The notes beneath the pieces are model-generated. The model was not told where the DNA came from, did no database searches, and saw nothing but the letters and a program-made list of their open reading frames with translations. A stretch of 13,558 nucleotides of DNA from B1-G15 sp964346135 (GTDB taxonomy: Archaea; Thermoproteota; Bathyarchaeia; Bathyarchaeales; Bathyarchaeaceae). The stretch spans positions 1 through 13,558 of the forward strand of contig CAYFTS010000068.1 in the NCBI GenBank assembly GCA_964346135.1, in the 5' to 3' direction. Positions 4,681 through 12,914 of this stretch are shown here, one piece after another. Every line of letters starts with the position of its first letter. Position 1 is the first letter of the stretch. Both the position numbers and the translations under genes were made by a program.

Positions 4681-5946
4681 CTGAAAACACCTAGAGGCAC
4701 AAAGGATTTTCTACCACCAGAACTTAAACGCCACCGCTACATTGAAAAAAACCTAAGAGAAGTTTTCAAACTCTGGGGCTACAAAGAAATCCGCTCCCCA
4801 ACCATCGAACTCGTTGAAGTTTTATCCACAGGCGTAGGACCCGAACTAATCGACAGCATGTTCAAATTCCAAGACTTCGACGGAAAAATCGTGGCACTAA
4901 GAGCTGAAATGACAACGCCAACAGTTAGAATCCTAACAACAAAGATGGCGTCAACTCCAAAACCCATACGACTGTTTTACATCTCAAACGTTTTCAGATA
5001 TAGCCAATCATACCTTGAACGAGAAAGAGAATTCTGGCAAGCAGGCATAGAACTCATCGGCTGCAACACCCCTAAAGCTGACGGAGAAGTATTATCCCTC
5101 CTAGCCTCATCCCTAAAAAAACTTGGCCTAAAAGAACTGCGAATCGACGTTGGACACGCTGGCCTACTAAAAAACCTACTCAAAGCCACTGGACTAGATA
5201 AAGAAAAGAAAAGCGTTCTCCAAGGACTTTTAGGACACCGAAACGAGGAGCAACTGAAAAGATTCATGAACCAAAACAACTTTTCCTCAGAGCTAAAAGA
5301 AGCCTTTCTGCAACTCTCCAGCTGCAGACGACTCGAAGATCTCACATCAGTGTCGCTTAAGTCATCAAGATACGAAAAGACAAGAAACTACTTGAAAGCT
5401 CTCTTAGAGGTTAAAGAGGTCTTAGCCAACTATGGTGTTGAAAAACTTGTGTTCTTCGACTTTTCTTTGGTGAGAAAAATTGAGTATTACAGTGGAATTG
5501 TGTTCGAGGCTTCTGTTCCGAATCTTGGGCTTCCACTCGGAGGAGGAGGACGATACGACAACCTCATCGGAAAGTTTGGAAAACTGAAAATGCCAGCAAC
5601 AGGTTTTGCGGTGGAAATTGAAAAGTGTTTGCAAGCTCTTACATCCCAAAGCTTTCAACTGTCAGAAGAAGGAAAAGTCAAAGTTCTTGTAGCTTCTAAA
5701 TTCAGAGACACAGCAGTAAAAGCGGTTAATGCCATTAGAGATGCTGGTGTAGTCGCTCTTTTAGATTTGAAGAAAAGCAGCAGAAAAGAAATTCTGAGAT
5801 ACGCAAAGCTTAATGAAATAGACTACGCCGTCTTTACAGAGTCGTCTCTTGAAAAACCTGCACTCATATACAACATTAAGTTGGGCACAACGAAAAACAT
5901 GCCAATCAAAGCCTTTCTAAAAAACGTGAAAAAGGGTGAACTCTGA
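4681..5946 (+). CDS. hisZ: HisZ, HisRS-like regulatory subunit of ATP phosphoribosyltransferase (non-canonical start)
   Basis: A class II aminoacyl-tRNA-synthetase-like protein that should join short HisG to form an active, histidine-controlled first enzyme of the pathway. The frame from CTG 4681 begins LKTPRGTKDFLPPE, the usual HisRS/HisZ opening, and gives 421 residues, a normal length. Motif 2 reads NVFRYSQSYLEREREFWQAGIELIG: the Glu of the synthetase FRYER pattern is lost, while the Arg, Gln and Glu positions used for histidine binding remain. The HisRS peptide is altered to LVRKIEYYSG, and motif 3 ends GFAVEIEK, Lys for the usual Arg. These changes and the short-form HisG favour HisZ over HisRS. 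An anticodon-domain-like C-terminal part (~330-421) is kept. No ATG, GTG or TTG precedes M60 (4858) in frame back to TGA 4651, so a call from 4858 would lose the first 59 residues. HisRS remains possible. Confidence 0.75.
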   Translation: MKTPRGTKDFLPPELKRHRYIEKNLREVFKLWGYKEIRSPTIELVEVLSTGVGPELIDSMFKFQDFDGKIVALRAEMTTPTVRILTTKMASTPKPIRLFYISNVFRYSQSYLEREREFWQAGIELIGCNTPKADGEVLSLLASSLKKLGLKELRIDVGHAGLLKNLLKATGLDKEKKSVLQGLLGHRNEEQLKRFMNQNNFSSELKEAFLQLSSCRRLEDLTSVSLKSSRYEKTRNYLKALLEVKEVLANYGVEKLVFFDFSLVRKIEYYSGIVFEASVPNLGLPLGGGGRYDNLIGKFGKLKMPATGFAVEIEKCLQALTSQSFQLSEEGKVKVLVASKFRDTAVKAVNAIRDAGVVALLDLKKSSRKEILRYAKLNEIDYAVFTESSLEKPALIYNIKLGTTKNMPIKAFLKNVKKGEL

Positions 5947-5948
5947 AA

Positions 5949-6593
5949 ATGGAAAGGAAAATTCGCATAGCAATCCCCAGCAAAGGCAGACTCAACCCGC
6001 CGTCAATTCAAACGTTACAAAACGCTGGTATAAACATACTGAGAAAAGAAAGAACCTACATCTCTGAAACATCAGATCTCAGATTCGAAGCAATTTTCGC
6101 AAGAGCCTTTGATGTGCCCATATACGTCCAGTACGGAGCAGCAGACCTCGGCATAACAGGACACGACATCATCCTTGAAAGACAAGCTGAAGTCCACGAA
6201 CTATTAGACCTCGGTTTTGGAAAATGCCAACTAGTAGTTGCAGTTCCTGAAAACTTGGATGCCCGTTCTGTTAAAGACCTTCCAGCAGTGGTGAGGGTTG
6301 CAACCGAATATCCCAATCTTAGCCAAGAATATTTTGAGAAGGCTGGAAAACAGGTGGAAATTCTAGTTATTCGTGGAACTGCGGAGTTGGCGCCGACACT
6401 GGGATTAGCTCAGATAATTGTGGACATAACCGAAACTGGAGAAACTTTACGGAGAAACAAACTAAAAGTGATTGGTACCATTCTCGAGTCTACGTGTAAG
6501 CTAGCGTGCAATAAGATAGCCTACAGAGTTTTCGAGAATGAAATAAACGAGCTTATTGATAAATTGAGAAGAGGAGAAGGTCTAACCAAATGA
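5949..6593 (+). CDS. hisG: ATP phosphoribosyltransferase, short form, catalytic subunit
   Basis: Catalyses the first step of histidine synthesis, joining ATP and PRPP. At 214 residues it is the short form: it has the two periplasmic-binding-protein-like lobes but lacks the C-terminal regulatory domain of the ~290-residue long form. Visible blocks are IAIPSKGRL at the N-terminus, GAADLGITGHDII, GKCQLVVAVP, RVATEYPNL, and the PRPP-binding ELAPTLGLAQIIVDITETGETL. Short HisG needs HisZ for activity and feedback control, and hisZ ends 2 bases upstream. GGTGA lies about 8 bases before the ATG. The end overlaps hisD by 4 bases (ATGA), suggesting translational coupling. Confidence 0.95.
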   Translation: MERKIRIAIPSKGRLNPPSIQTLQNAGINILRKERTYISETSDLRFEAIFARAFDVPIYVQYGAADLGITGHDIILERQAEVHELLDLGFGKCQLVVAVPENLDARSVKDLPAVVRVATEYPNLSQEYFEKAGKQVEILVIRGTAELAPTLGLAQIIVDITETGETLRRNKLKVIGTILESTCKLACNKIAYRVFENEINELIDKLRRGEGLTK

Positions 6594-7888
6594 AAATTAT
6601 GACAAGTCAAAAGTTCAAAGAAGAAGCATTAAATCGGATAATGAACAGGGGAAAAATCGACTACTCCGTTTCTTCGTCGGTTACGCAAATAATAAATGCC
6701 GTGAAGAAAGAAGGCGACAAAGCCGTTCTACGTTACATTGAAAGGTTTGATAACACAAGCCTCACCCAACAAAAATTAAAAGTGGCCAAAAATGAGTTCA
6801 AAGAGGCATATAAACAGCTGAAGAAAAGCCAAATCAACGCTCTGAAAAAAGCTGCAACCAACATCGCACGCTTCCACGAGGAGCAGATTGAAGATTTCTG
6901 GTCTCTAAAGGTTACGCGAGGAGTAACTTTGGGACAGGTAACTCGTCCGCTATCATCTGTGGGCATCTACGCACCTGGAGGAAGAGCAGCCTACCCGTCT
7001 TCCGTGTTAATGTGTACAATCCCAGCTAAAGTTGCTGGAGTTAAGAGAATCGTTGTATGTTCACCGCCAAGAGCAAACGGAGACGTCAATGCCGCTCTAA
7101 TCGTTGCAGCGGACATAGCGGGAGTCACCGACTTTTATCGGATAGGAGGAGTTCAAGCGATAGCTGCTATGGCTTATGGTACAGAAACCGTGCCCAAAGT
7201 AGACAAAATCGTGGGTCCCGGAAATATTTTTGTGACAGATGCAAAAATGCAAGTTAGCAGAGACGTAGCAATAGATCTTCCAGCTGGACCAAGTGAAATT
7301 CTCATAATAGCAGATGACACGGCGAATCCCTCCGTAATAGCTTCTAGCCTTCTCGCCCAAGCAGAACACGATCCAAACGTTTGGGCGATTCTGTTGACTA
7401 CGTCGGAAAGCCTTGCGTTTGCGGTTGAGAAGGATGTGAAGGTGCAACTGGAATTGCTTTCAAGAAAAGAAATTGCAAAATCTTCGATTCAAAAGCGTGG
7501 TTTCATAGTGATTGTTAAGGATTTATTTGAGGCAGTGAACTACGCTAATATCATAGCTACAGAGCACCTTCAAATTTTAACGAATGCGCCCTCTAAAGTT
7601 TTAGATGGGGTTCAAAATGCTGGAGCTGTCTTCTTAGGAGAATACTCATTGGTTGCATTTGGTGACTATTCAGCTGGGCTGAATCACGTGCTTCCAACTG
7701 GAGGCTACGCAAAAACTTACTCAGGTCTTTCCGCGAGGGATTTCGTTAAAACAATCAGTTTCCTAAAGTGCAGTAAAGAGGGCTACTTGAACCTAAAGAA
7801 GACAACTATTACGCTTGCGAAACTTGAGGGGTTTGACGGGCATGTGAAGTCAGTTTCAATGGGGGAGAGTGTCAAAAGTGAAGATTGA
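6590..7888 (+). CDS. hisD: Histidinol dehydrogenase
   Basis: Oxidises histidinol to histidine in two NAD-dependent steps, the last of the pathway. Length (432) is normal. Residues line up almost position for position with the E. coli enzyme: zinc ligands Q257 and H260 (LLAQAEHDP), D359 and H418, and catalytic E325-H326 (ATEHLQ). The blocks SVGIYAPGGRAAYPSS (123-138), IVGPGNIFVTDAK, DLPAGPSEILIIAD and GLNHVLPTGG are all present. The ATG forms an ATGA overlap with hisG, with GGAGAAGG upstream; a second ATG three codons on is possible. Its 3' end overlaps hisC. Confidence 0.96.
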   Translation: MKIMTSQKFKEEALNRIMNRGKIDYSVSSSVTQIINAVKKEGDKAVLRYIERFDNTSLTQQKLKVAKNEFKEAYKQLKKSQINALKKAATNIARFHEEQIEDFWSLKVTRGVTLGQVTRPLSSVGIYAPGGRAAYPSSVLMCTIPAKVAGVKRIVVCSPPRANGDVNAALIVAADIAGVTDFYRIGGVQAIAAMAYGTETVPKVDKIVGPGNIFVTDAKMQVSRDVAIDLPAGPSEILIIADDTANPSVIASSLLAQAEHDPNVWAILLTTSESLAFAVEKDVKVQLELLSRKEIAKSSIQKRGFIVIVKDLFEAVNYANIIATEHLQILTNAPSKVLDGVQNAGAVFLGEYSLVAFGDYSAGLNHVLPTGGYAKTYSGLSARDFVKTISFLKCSKEGYLNLKKTTITLAKLEGFDGHVKSVSMGESVKSED

Positions 7889-8969
7889 AAAGCTGGTTCG
7901 CAAGGAAATCTACGAGCTTCCTTCCTATGATGCGGAGAGCGTATTTCCAGAAAAGCTTGATGAAAAAATTATAAAACTTGATCTAAACGAAAACCCTGCC
8001 ATACCAAGCGATGTAGTAAAGAAGTTGCTTCTCAAAGCTTGTGAAGAAGCCGACGTTCGTCGGTATCCTCCACCTCATGGCGCTGTAGCTGTTCAAGCCA
8101 TATCTGAATCATATGGCTTCGATAAATCTGAGGTGGTTGTTGGAAACGGTTCAGATCAACTTTTAGAGTTAATCATGAAGACGTTCTTGAGAGAACAAAC
8201 TAGGGTTTTGGTGGTGGAACCAACCTTTCCACTTTACACTTACTTCACGCAACTTTATGGGGGAAAAAAAGCCAAAGTTTCCCTCAGACCTGACTTCAGT
8301 TTGGATACTGATGCAGTGCTTGAGGAAAGTGGTGAAAAACCTTCGCTTCTTTTTGTTTGTTCGCCTAACAACCCAACTGGTAATCAGTTCAAAGAAAACG
8401 ATGTTAAGAAAGTGGTGCAACAGTTTAATGGTCTCGTTGTTGTGGATGAGGCGTACGTTGACTTCGCCAGATATTCAGTTACGGATTGGATGGAAGAGTT
8501 TGACAATCTTATTGTCTTGAGGACATTTTCAAAGGCATTCGGTCTAGCTGGGGTTCGCTTGGGATTCGCTGTTTCTAACCAATCAGTCATAAAGTATATT
8601 GAGCAGGTGACTCCTCCCTTTAACGTAAACATCATTGCTCAACGAGTTGTTGCTTTAGCTCTACAAAACTTGAACTATTTTAAACAGCGAATAAAGTACA
8701 TCGTTAGAGAACGTGAACGGTTAAGAAACGTTTTAGCTGAAACAGATGGCGTGGTTCCGTTTCCATCTGACGCAAACTTCGTTTTGTTCAGAATAATAAA
8801 GAAGGGAATTTCCTCCTCCACTGTGAGAGACAAACTGCGAAGTAGAAACGTTCTGGTGAAGGATAAAGGATACGCTCCGCTCCTACAGAATTGCATACGC
8901 GTCACTGTTGGTACGCGTGAGATGAATGACGCGTTTGTTTCTGCTTTAAAAGAAGTTTTGGAGGAATAG
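7869..8969 (+). CDS. hisC: Histidinol-phosphate aminotransferase
   Basis: A fold-type I PLP aminotransferase that converts imidazole-acetol phosphate and glutamate to histidinol phosphate. The PLP-binding lysine is K222 in TFSKAFGLAGVRLGF. Other family blocks are LDLNENP (38-43), VVGNGSDQLLE (90-100), CSPNNPTGN (164-172), VVVDEAYVDF (190-199) and a C-terminal IRVTVGT. Length (366) is normal. The start is GTG at 7869, giving a 20-base overlap with hisD; GTG at 7878 has better spacing (10 bases) from the GGGGGAG at 7861-7867 and may be the real start. The gene for the preceding enzyme (hisB) is further down the same operon. Confidence 0.95.
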   Translation: MSKVKIEKLVRKEIYELPSYDAESVFPEKLDEKIIKLDLNENPAIPSDVVKKLLLKACEEADVRRYPPPHGAVAVQAISESYGFDKSEVVVGNGSDQLLELIMKTFLREQTRVLVVEPTFPLYTYFTQLYGGKKAKVSLRPDFSLDTDAVLEESGEKPSLLFVCSPNNPTGNQFKENDVKKVVQQFNGLVVVDEAYVDFARYSVTDWMEEFDNLIVLRTFSKAFGLAGVRLGFAVSNQSVIKYIEQVTPPFNVNIIAQRVVALALQNLNYFKQRIKYIVRERERLRNVLAETDGVVPFPSDANFVLFRIIKKGISSSTVRDKLRSRNVLVKDKGYAPLLQNCIRVTVGTREMNDAFVSALKEVLEE

Positions 8970-8976
8970 TCCGTAG

Positions 8977-10176
8977 ATGCCTTACAAGTGTTTGAGCAAA
9001 GAAAGAAAAATATACTTCAGAGAGGAGGCTGCGGAAGCCATAGGCAACATCACAAAAATAGTTTTAGACTTTGACGGAGTGCTAGTTTACACTTTGCAAT
9101 CATACTATGCTAACATAAGGAAAGTTGTGGACTACTACTTTCTTGCGGTTCTTGGGTTAGAAGAACGGAGGAAGAGGAGGAGTCTCGTTACCTTCAGAGA
9201 CATTCAAGGCTTTAAAGACACGGGACTCTACAACAACGACTGGACTTTGACCCACGCCATCATCACCTACTATCTAGCCATTCTAGTTAGAAAACTTCAG
9301 CAAAGACAGGCACTGGAAGATTTCGTTAAGCAATTCAGTGACACACAATTCTCGGAGATAAATAGTTTCATCAAAACATTACGTGAAATCGGCAACTACT
9401 GCAAGCGTCAAGGAGTAGATGTAACAGAACTTGCCAACATGAAAAATGACGATGCGTTGGGCATTAAATCTTTGCTGAAACATGTTAGAGAAGAGAGGCA
9501 ACCTCTTGAAACAGTTCTTACAAGTGTTCTTACACGCGAAGAAAGTGCACAGTTGAAGTTTATTAAAAAACTTGTTCCGTACAGTGTTGATAAACCTGAC
9601 TTACTGAGACGTTTATTCGAGGAGTCATATCTGGGCAGAGACTTATTCAAGAAGTTTTACGGCATCTCGCCAGTTTTCAACTTTGACGAGTGCTTTTTGG
9701 AAAAAGAAGAAATTATTCCTACAAAGGAAACGCTTAACAGTTTTTACTCGAAATTTGGAGAGTTGGCGGTGTACTCGGAAAAACCCAGAAATCAAGCCAT
9801 GTATCTTCTGGAAAAAAACGGTTTTAGAGAATATTTTGACGATAATGGACTCGTCTTTCAGGAGGACATAAACAAGTCTGGAAGTGCACAGCCAGGTAAG
9901 CCGAATCCAACAGTTCTAATTGAAACTATTGAGAAACTTGCATGGGAAGCTGGCAACGTTGCATATGTGGGAGACACTATTGCAGACCTGCTGTTGGTTA
10001 AGAACGCTCGTTTACAAGGTTTATCTAACATATTGTTTTTCGGCGTTCTATGTTCATCTCAATCTCTTAACAATCTCCTGTCTCAGTTTATGAGGCAAGA
10101 CGCTGATGCTATTATGACAGATGTAAATGATGTTCCGTATCTATATGCTAGTTTACGAGGTGAATCAAAAAAATGA
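8977..10176 (+). CDS. HAD-superfamily hydrolase, candidate histidinol-phosphate phosphatase
   Basis: A 399-residue HAD phosphatase. Motif I is LDFDGVL with nucleophile D31 and acid D33; motif II is Y266-S267 in AVYSEKP; motif III is K308 in PGKPNP; motif IV is G332-D333-T334 and D337. About 230 residues lie between motifs I and II, far more than in a usual C1-cap HAD, and include the phrase GFKDTGLYNNDW (78-89), which I recall from a small HAD family (TIGR01548-like) of archaea and cyanobacteria. It lies between hisC and hisB with 7 bases before and a 4-base overlap after. All other histidine steps are encoded here except dephosphorylation of histidinol phosphate, so this is the natural candidate. 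HAD membership is seen; the substrate is inferred from context. Confidence 0.85.
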   Translation: MPYKCLSKERKIYFREEAAEAIGNITKIVLDFDGVLVYTLQSYYANIRKVVDYYFLAVLGLEERRKRRSLVTFRDIQGFKDTGLYNNDWTLTHAIITYYLAILVRKLQQRQALEDFVKQFSDTQFSEINSFIKTLREIGNYCKRQGVDVTELANMKNDDALGIKSLLKHVREERQPLETVLTSVLTREESAQLKFIKKLVPYSVDKPDLLRRLFEESYLGRDLFKKFYGISPVFNFDECFLEKEEIIPTKETLNSFYSKFGELAVYSEKPRNQAMYLLEKNGFREYFDDNGLVFQEDINKSGSAQPGKPNPTVLIETIEKLAWEAGNVAYVGDTIADLLLVKNARLQGLSNILFFGVLCSSQSLNNLLSQFMRQDADAIMTDVNDVPYLYASLRGESKK

Positions 10177-10751
10177 GAACGTCAGAAGTAGAAAGGAAAA
10201 CAACAGAGGTAAACATAACCGTAAAACTAAACATCGACGGAAAAGGAAAAACAAACGTGAAGACACACATTAAATTTCTAGACCACCTCCTAACAACCTT
10301 AGCCAAACACTCCCTCTTTGACCTAACAGTTAAGGCTGAAGGAGATTTGAAACACCACATAAGCGAAGATGTGGCGCTGGCACTCGCAGAAGCGCTAAAT
10401 CAAGCATTGGCGGACAAAAAGGGCATACGAAGATTCGGTTCAGCTTTTGTGCCGATGGATGAGTCTCTGGCTAGAGCAGTTGTAGACTTAGGTGGAAGAC
10501 CCTACTCTAACCTAAATCTTAAGCTTAGGCGACTTAAAATTGAAGATTTGAAAACCGAAGACGTTACCCACTTCCTAGCCTCTTTAGCTCAAGCCTCCAA
10601 GTTAAGTCTACACTTAACAGTTCTCTACGGCGCTAACGAACACCACAAAATCGAGGCTGCAATAAAGGCGTTAGCAATAGCGTTAAGAGAAGCAATAACC
10701 CCAGACCCAAGAAGAGTTGGAGAGGTTCCCAGCGCAAAAGGAGTGTTGTAA
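10173..10751 (+). CDS. hisB: Imidazoleglycerol-phosphate dehydratase
   Basis: Dehydrates imidazole-glycerol phosphate to imidazole-acetol phosphate with two metal ions. The 192-residue protein is the single-function form with no fused phosphatase. Metal-binding elements are present: H38 and H46 (LDHLLTTLAKH), H61-H62-x-x-E65 (HHISED), H133 (VTHFL), and H157-H158-x-x-E161 (HHKIEA). The MDESLARAVVDLGGRPY block and the terminal PSAKGVL are typical. The residue before the first HH pair is Lys, where Asp is common. The ATG overlaps the HAD stop (ATGA), which strongly suggests coupled translation with that candidate phosphatase. hisH follows after 8 bases. Confidence 0.96.
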   Translation: MRTSEVERKTTEVNITVKLNIDGKGKTNVKTHIKFLDHLLTTLAKHSLFDLTVKAEGDLKHHISEDVALALAEALNQALADKKGIRRFGSAFVPMDESLARAVVDLGGRPYSNLNLKLRRLKIEDLKTEDVTHFLASLAQASKLSLHLTVLYGANEHHKIEAAIKALAIALREAITPDPRRVGEVPSAKGVL

Positions 10752-10759
10752 ATAAAAGA

Positions 10760-11368
10760 ATGCCAAAGGTCGCAGTGATAAACTACGGCGTGGGAAACTT
10801 GAGAAGTCTCCAGAGGGGACTGGAAAAGTCAGGTGCTGAAGTATTAATAAGCAACAGCCCAAGCGACTTAGCTAAAGCTGACGCAACCGTTCTCCCCGGC
10901 GTAGGCGCCTTCGCAGAGGCTATGAAAAACTTGTCTCCATTATCCGACGCGTTGCTACGGTCTGTGAGAGGTGGAAAGCCTTTACTGGGAATCTGTTTGG
11001 GACTTCAACTTCTCTTCACGAGAAGTCACGAAGGTGGATTAAAGAAGGGACTTAACCTCATTCAAGGAGAGATCGTTAAGCTACCTGACACTGTGAAGAC
11101 CCCCCACATCGGCTGGAACACCATACAAATAATGAAACCTAACCAGCTAGTGGAAAATGTTCAAAACAACTCTTTCATGTATTTTGTTCACACCTATTTC
11201 CCCCAGCCATCGAAGCAGAGAGGAGTCGTAGCGTACACGGAGTATGGAGTTAAGTTTCCTTCAATAATAGCAAAGGAAAACTTGTTCGCAACCCAGTTTC
11301 ATCCAGAAGAAAGCAGCAAAGCGGGTCTAACCATCCTGAAAAACTTTGTAAAAATCGTAAAGAGGTAA
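10760..11368 (+). CDS. hisH: Imidazole glycerol phosphate synthase, glutaminase subunit
   Basis: A class I (triad) glutamine amidotransferase that releases ammonia from glutamine and passes it to HisF. The catalytic triad is C79 in LLGICLGLQLLF, H181 and E183 in TQFHPEESSKAG. The oxyanion-strand block LPGVGAF (45-51), the N-terminal GVGNLRSL and PHIGWN (115-120) are all present. Length (202) is normal. It lies one gene away from its partner hisF, with hisA between, as in enterobacteria. Confidence 0.96.
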   Translation: MPKVAVINYGVGNLRSLQRGLEKSGAEVLISNSPSDLAKADATVLPGVGAFAEAMKNLSPLSDALLRSVRGGKPLLGICLGLQLLFTRSHEGGLKKGLNLIQGEIVKLPDTVKTPHIGWNTIQIMKPNQLVENVQNNSFMYFVHTYFPQPSKQRGVVAYTEYGVKFPSIIAKENLFATQFHPEESSKAGLTILKNFVKIVKR

Positions 11369-11374
11369 ACAAAA

Positions 11375-12100
11375 GTGCTGATCATACCAGCTGTTGACGT
11401 GATGCAAGGAAAATGCGTTCGCCTCATTCAAGGCGATCCCGCAAGAAGCAAAGTACACTTCAACGACCCTGTGGAAGCAGCTAATCAATGGGTTAAGCAG
11501 GGAGCACAACTCATCCATTTAGTAGATTTGGACGCTGCTATTGGCGTTGGACAAAACGTTGAAACTCTGGAAAAAATCATTAGAAGTGTTCAGGTAGAGA
11601 CTCAAATTGGCGGCGGAATTAGAAACTTAGAGAAGGCTGATGAACTGTTGAAGTTGGGAGCTTCCAGAGTTATTTTTGGAACAACCTGCGTCTTAAACTC
11701 TAAACTGTTGGAAAAAGCGGTTCAACGCTTCGGGTCTGCACGAGTAATTGCTGCTATAGATGCAACGAGGGAGGGAAAGGTAACATTTCACGGATGGAGA
11801 ACCCAATCGGAAGTAGATTATTTGGAGTTAGCTCGTTCCGTTGAAGCTGTTGGGGTTGGAACAATAATTTTCACTTCAGTGAATGTAGATGGAACGTTAA
11901 AAGGACCAGCAACTGAGCAGATTCGTAAAGTTGTGGGTGCTGTTAGAATCCCAGTTATTGCTTCAGGCGGAATAGGAAACTTAAAAGATTTAGTTAGTGT
12001 AGCTCAAACTGGTGTGAAAGGTGCTATCGTGGGCACTGCACTTTATGAGAAAAAATTTACTTTAAAAAAAGCTGTGGAGACCGTGAAAAATGTTAACTAA
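11375..12100 (+). CDS. hisA: Phosphoribosylformimino-AICAR phosphate isomerase (ProFAR isomerase)
   Basis: A (beta-alpha)8 barrel enzyme that opens the ribose of ProFAR to PRFAR by an Amadori rearrangement. Catalytic aspartates are D8 (IIPAVDV) and D129 (IAAIDATREGKV). Phosphate-binding glycine loops are seen as QIGGGIRN (~77-84) and ASGGIGN followed by GAIVGTALY. The start is GTG at 11375, six bases after hisH. Length (241) is normal. The 3' end overlaps hisF by 11 bases. The HGWRTQSE loop after D129 is typical of HisA rather than the bifunctional PriA, and no trp context is present. Confidence 0.95.
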   Translation: MLIIPAVDVMQGKCVRLIQGDPARSKVHFNDPVEAANQWVKQGAQLIHLVDLDAAIGVGQNVETLEKIIRSVQVETQIGGGIRNLEKADELLKLGASRVIFGTTCVLNSKLLEKAVQRFGSARVIAAIDATREGKVTFHGWRTQSEVDYLELARSVEAVGVGTIIFTSVNVDGTLKGPATEQIRKVVGAVRIPVIASGGIGNLKDLVSVAQTGVKGAIVGTALYEKKFTLKKAVETVKNVN

Positions 12101-12911
12101 AAGAATAGTTCCGTGTCTCGACGTTAAGGATGGAAAAGTTGTCAAGGGAGTTCAATTCAAAAATCTGAAAATAGAAGGAGACCCAGCGAAACTTGCGGCA
12201 ATATATGCGGAGCAAGGGGCAGACGAACTGGTTTTTCTCGACATAACCGCCTCATATGAAAAGAGAGGCACAATCTTAGAGGTAGCAAAAAGAACAGCCG
12301 ACATGATTTCTATTCCATTCACGGTTGGCGGAGGCATCCGAAACATTACAGACATCAGAAACTTGCTAAATTCTGGAGCAGACAAAGTTTCCATAAACAC
12401 AGCAGCCATAAGAGAACCCCAACTTGTTAAACAAGCTGCTGAAACCTTTGGAAGCCAGTGCATCGTAGTTGCGATTGACGCTAAAAGAATATACCTAAAG
12501 GAAGATGCTCTTGACAAAATAGTTGTGGACACTCCTCAAGGCCGCTGTTGGTGGGAAACCTATGTTGAAGGAGGCAGAACACCCACTGGACTTGACGCCA
12601 TAGCATGGGCAATTAAGGTGAAGGAGCTTGGAGCTGGAGAACTCCTGCCGACAAGCATGGACTGTGATGGAATGCAAACAGGCTATGACATCCCGTTAAC
12701 TAGAACCATGAGCGAAAAAACAAATCTACCTATAATCGCTAGTGGAGGAGCTGGAAATTTAGAGCACATTTTCGAGGTTTTAACTGAAGGCAAAGCAGAC
12801 GCTGCCTTAGCAGCCTCAATCTTCCATCGGTCACAATATTCCATTGAAGAGGTGAAAAAATATCTCAGTGAAAAGGGAGTTCCCGTGCGCCCTATAAAAG
12901 AGGAGGTTTGA
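12090..12911 (+). CDS. hisF: Imidazole glycerol phosphate synthase, cyclase subunit
   Basis: A (beta-alpha)8 barrel that uses ammonia from HisH to close the imidazole ring, giving imidazole-glycerol phosphate and AICAR. Catalytic D11 (VPCLDVKDG) and D130 (VAIDAKR) stand at the standard positions. Phosphate sites are TVGGGIRN (~78-85) and IASGGAGN, and the LLPTSMDCDGMQTGYD block ends the sixth strand. Length is 273, slightly above the usual ~253, mainly from an insertion after D130 (about residues 134-150). The ATG lies within the hisA end. hisIE follows after 3 bases. Confidence 0.96.
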   Translation: MLTKRIVPCLDVKDGKVVKGVQFKNLKIEGDPAKLAAIYAEQGADELVFLDITASYEKRGTILEVAKRTADMISIPFTVGGGIRNITDIRNLLNSGADKVSINTAAIREPQLVKQAAETFGSQCIVVAIDAKRIYLKEDALDKIVVDTPQGRCWWETYVEGGRTPTGLDAIAWAIKVKELGAGELLPTSMDCDGMQTGYDIPLTRTMSEKTNLPIIASGGAGNLEHIFEVLTEGKADAALAASIFHRSQYSIEEVKKYLSEKGVPVRPIKEEV

Positions 12912-12914
12912 AGG

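Noticed and set aside
4977..5345. A 122-residue minus-strand open frame inside hisZ
   Set aside because: It is rich in Ser, Arg and Phe, as expected from the complement of a Lys/Glu-rich gene, and the plus strand clearly encodes HisZ.
7057..7447. Overlapping open frames on both strands inside hisD
   Set aside because: hisD is continuous and conserved across this span; these are shadow frames with compositions that look like no protein family.
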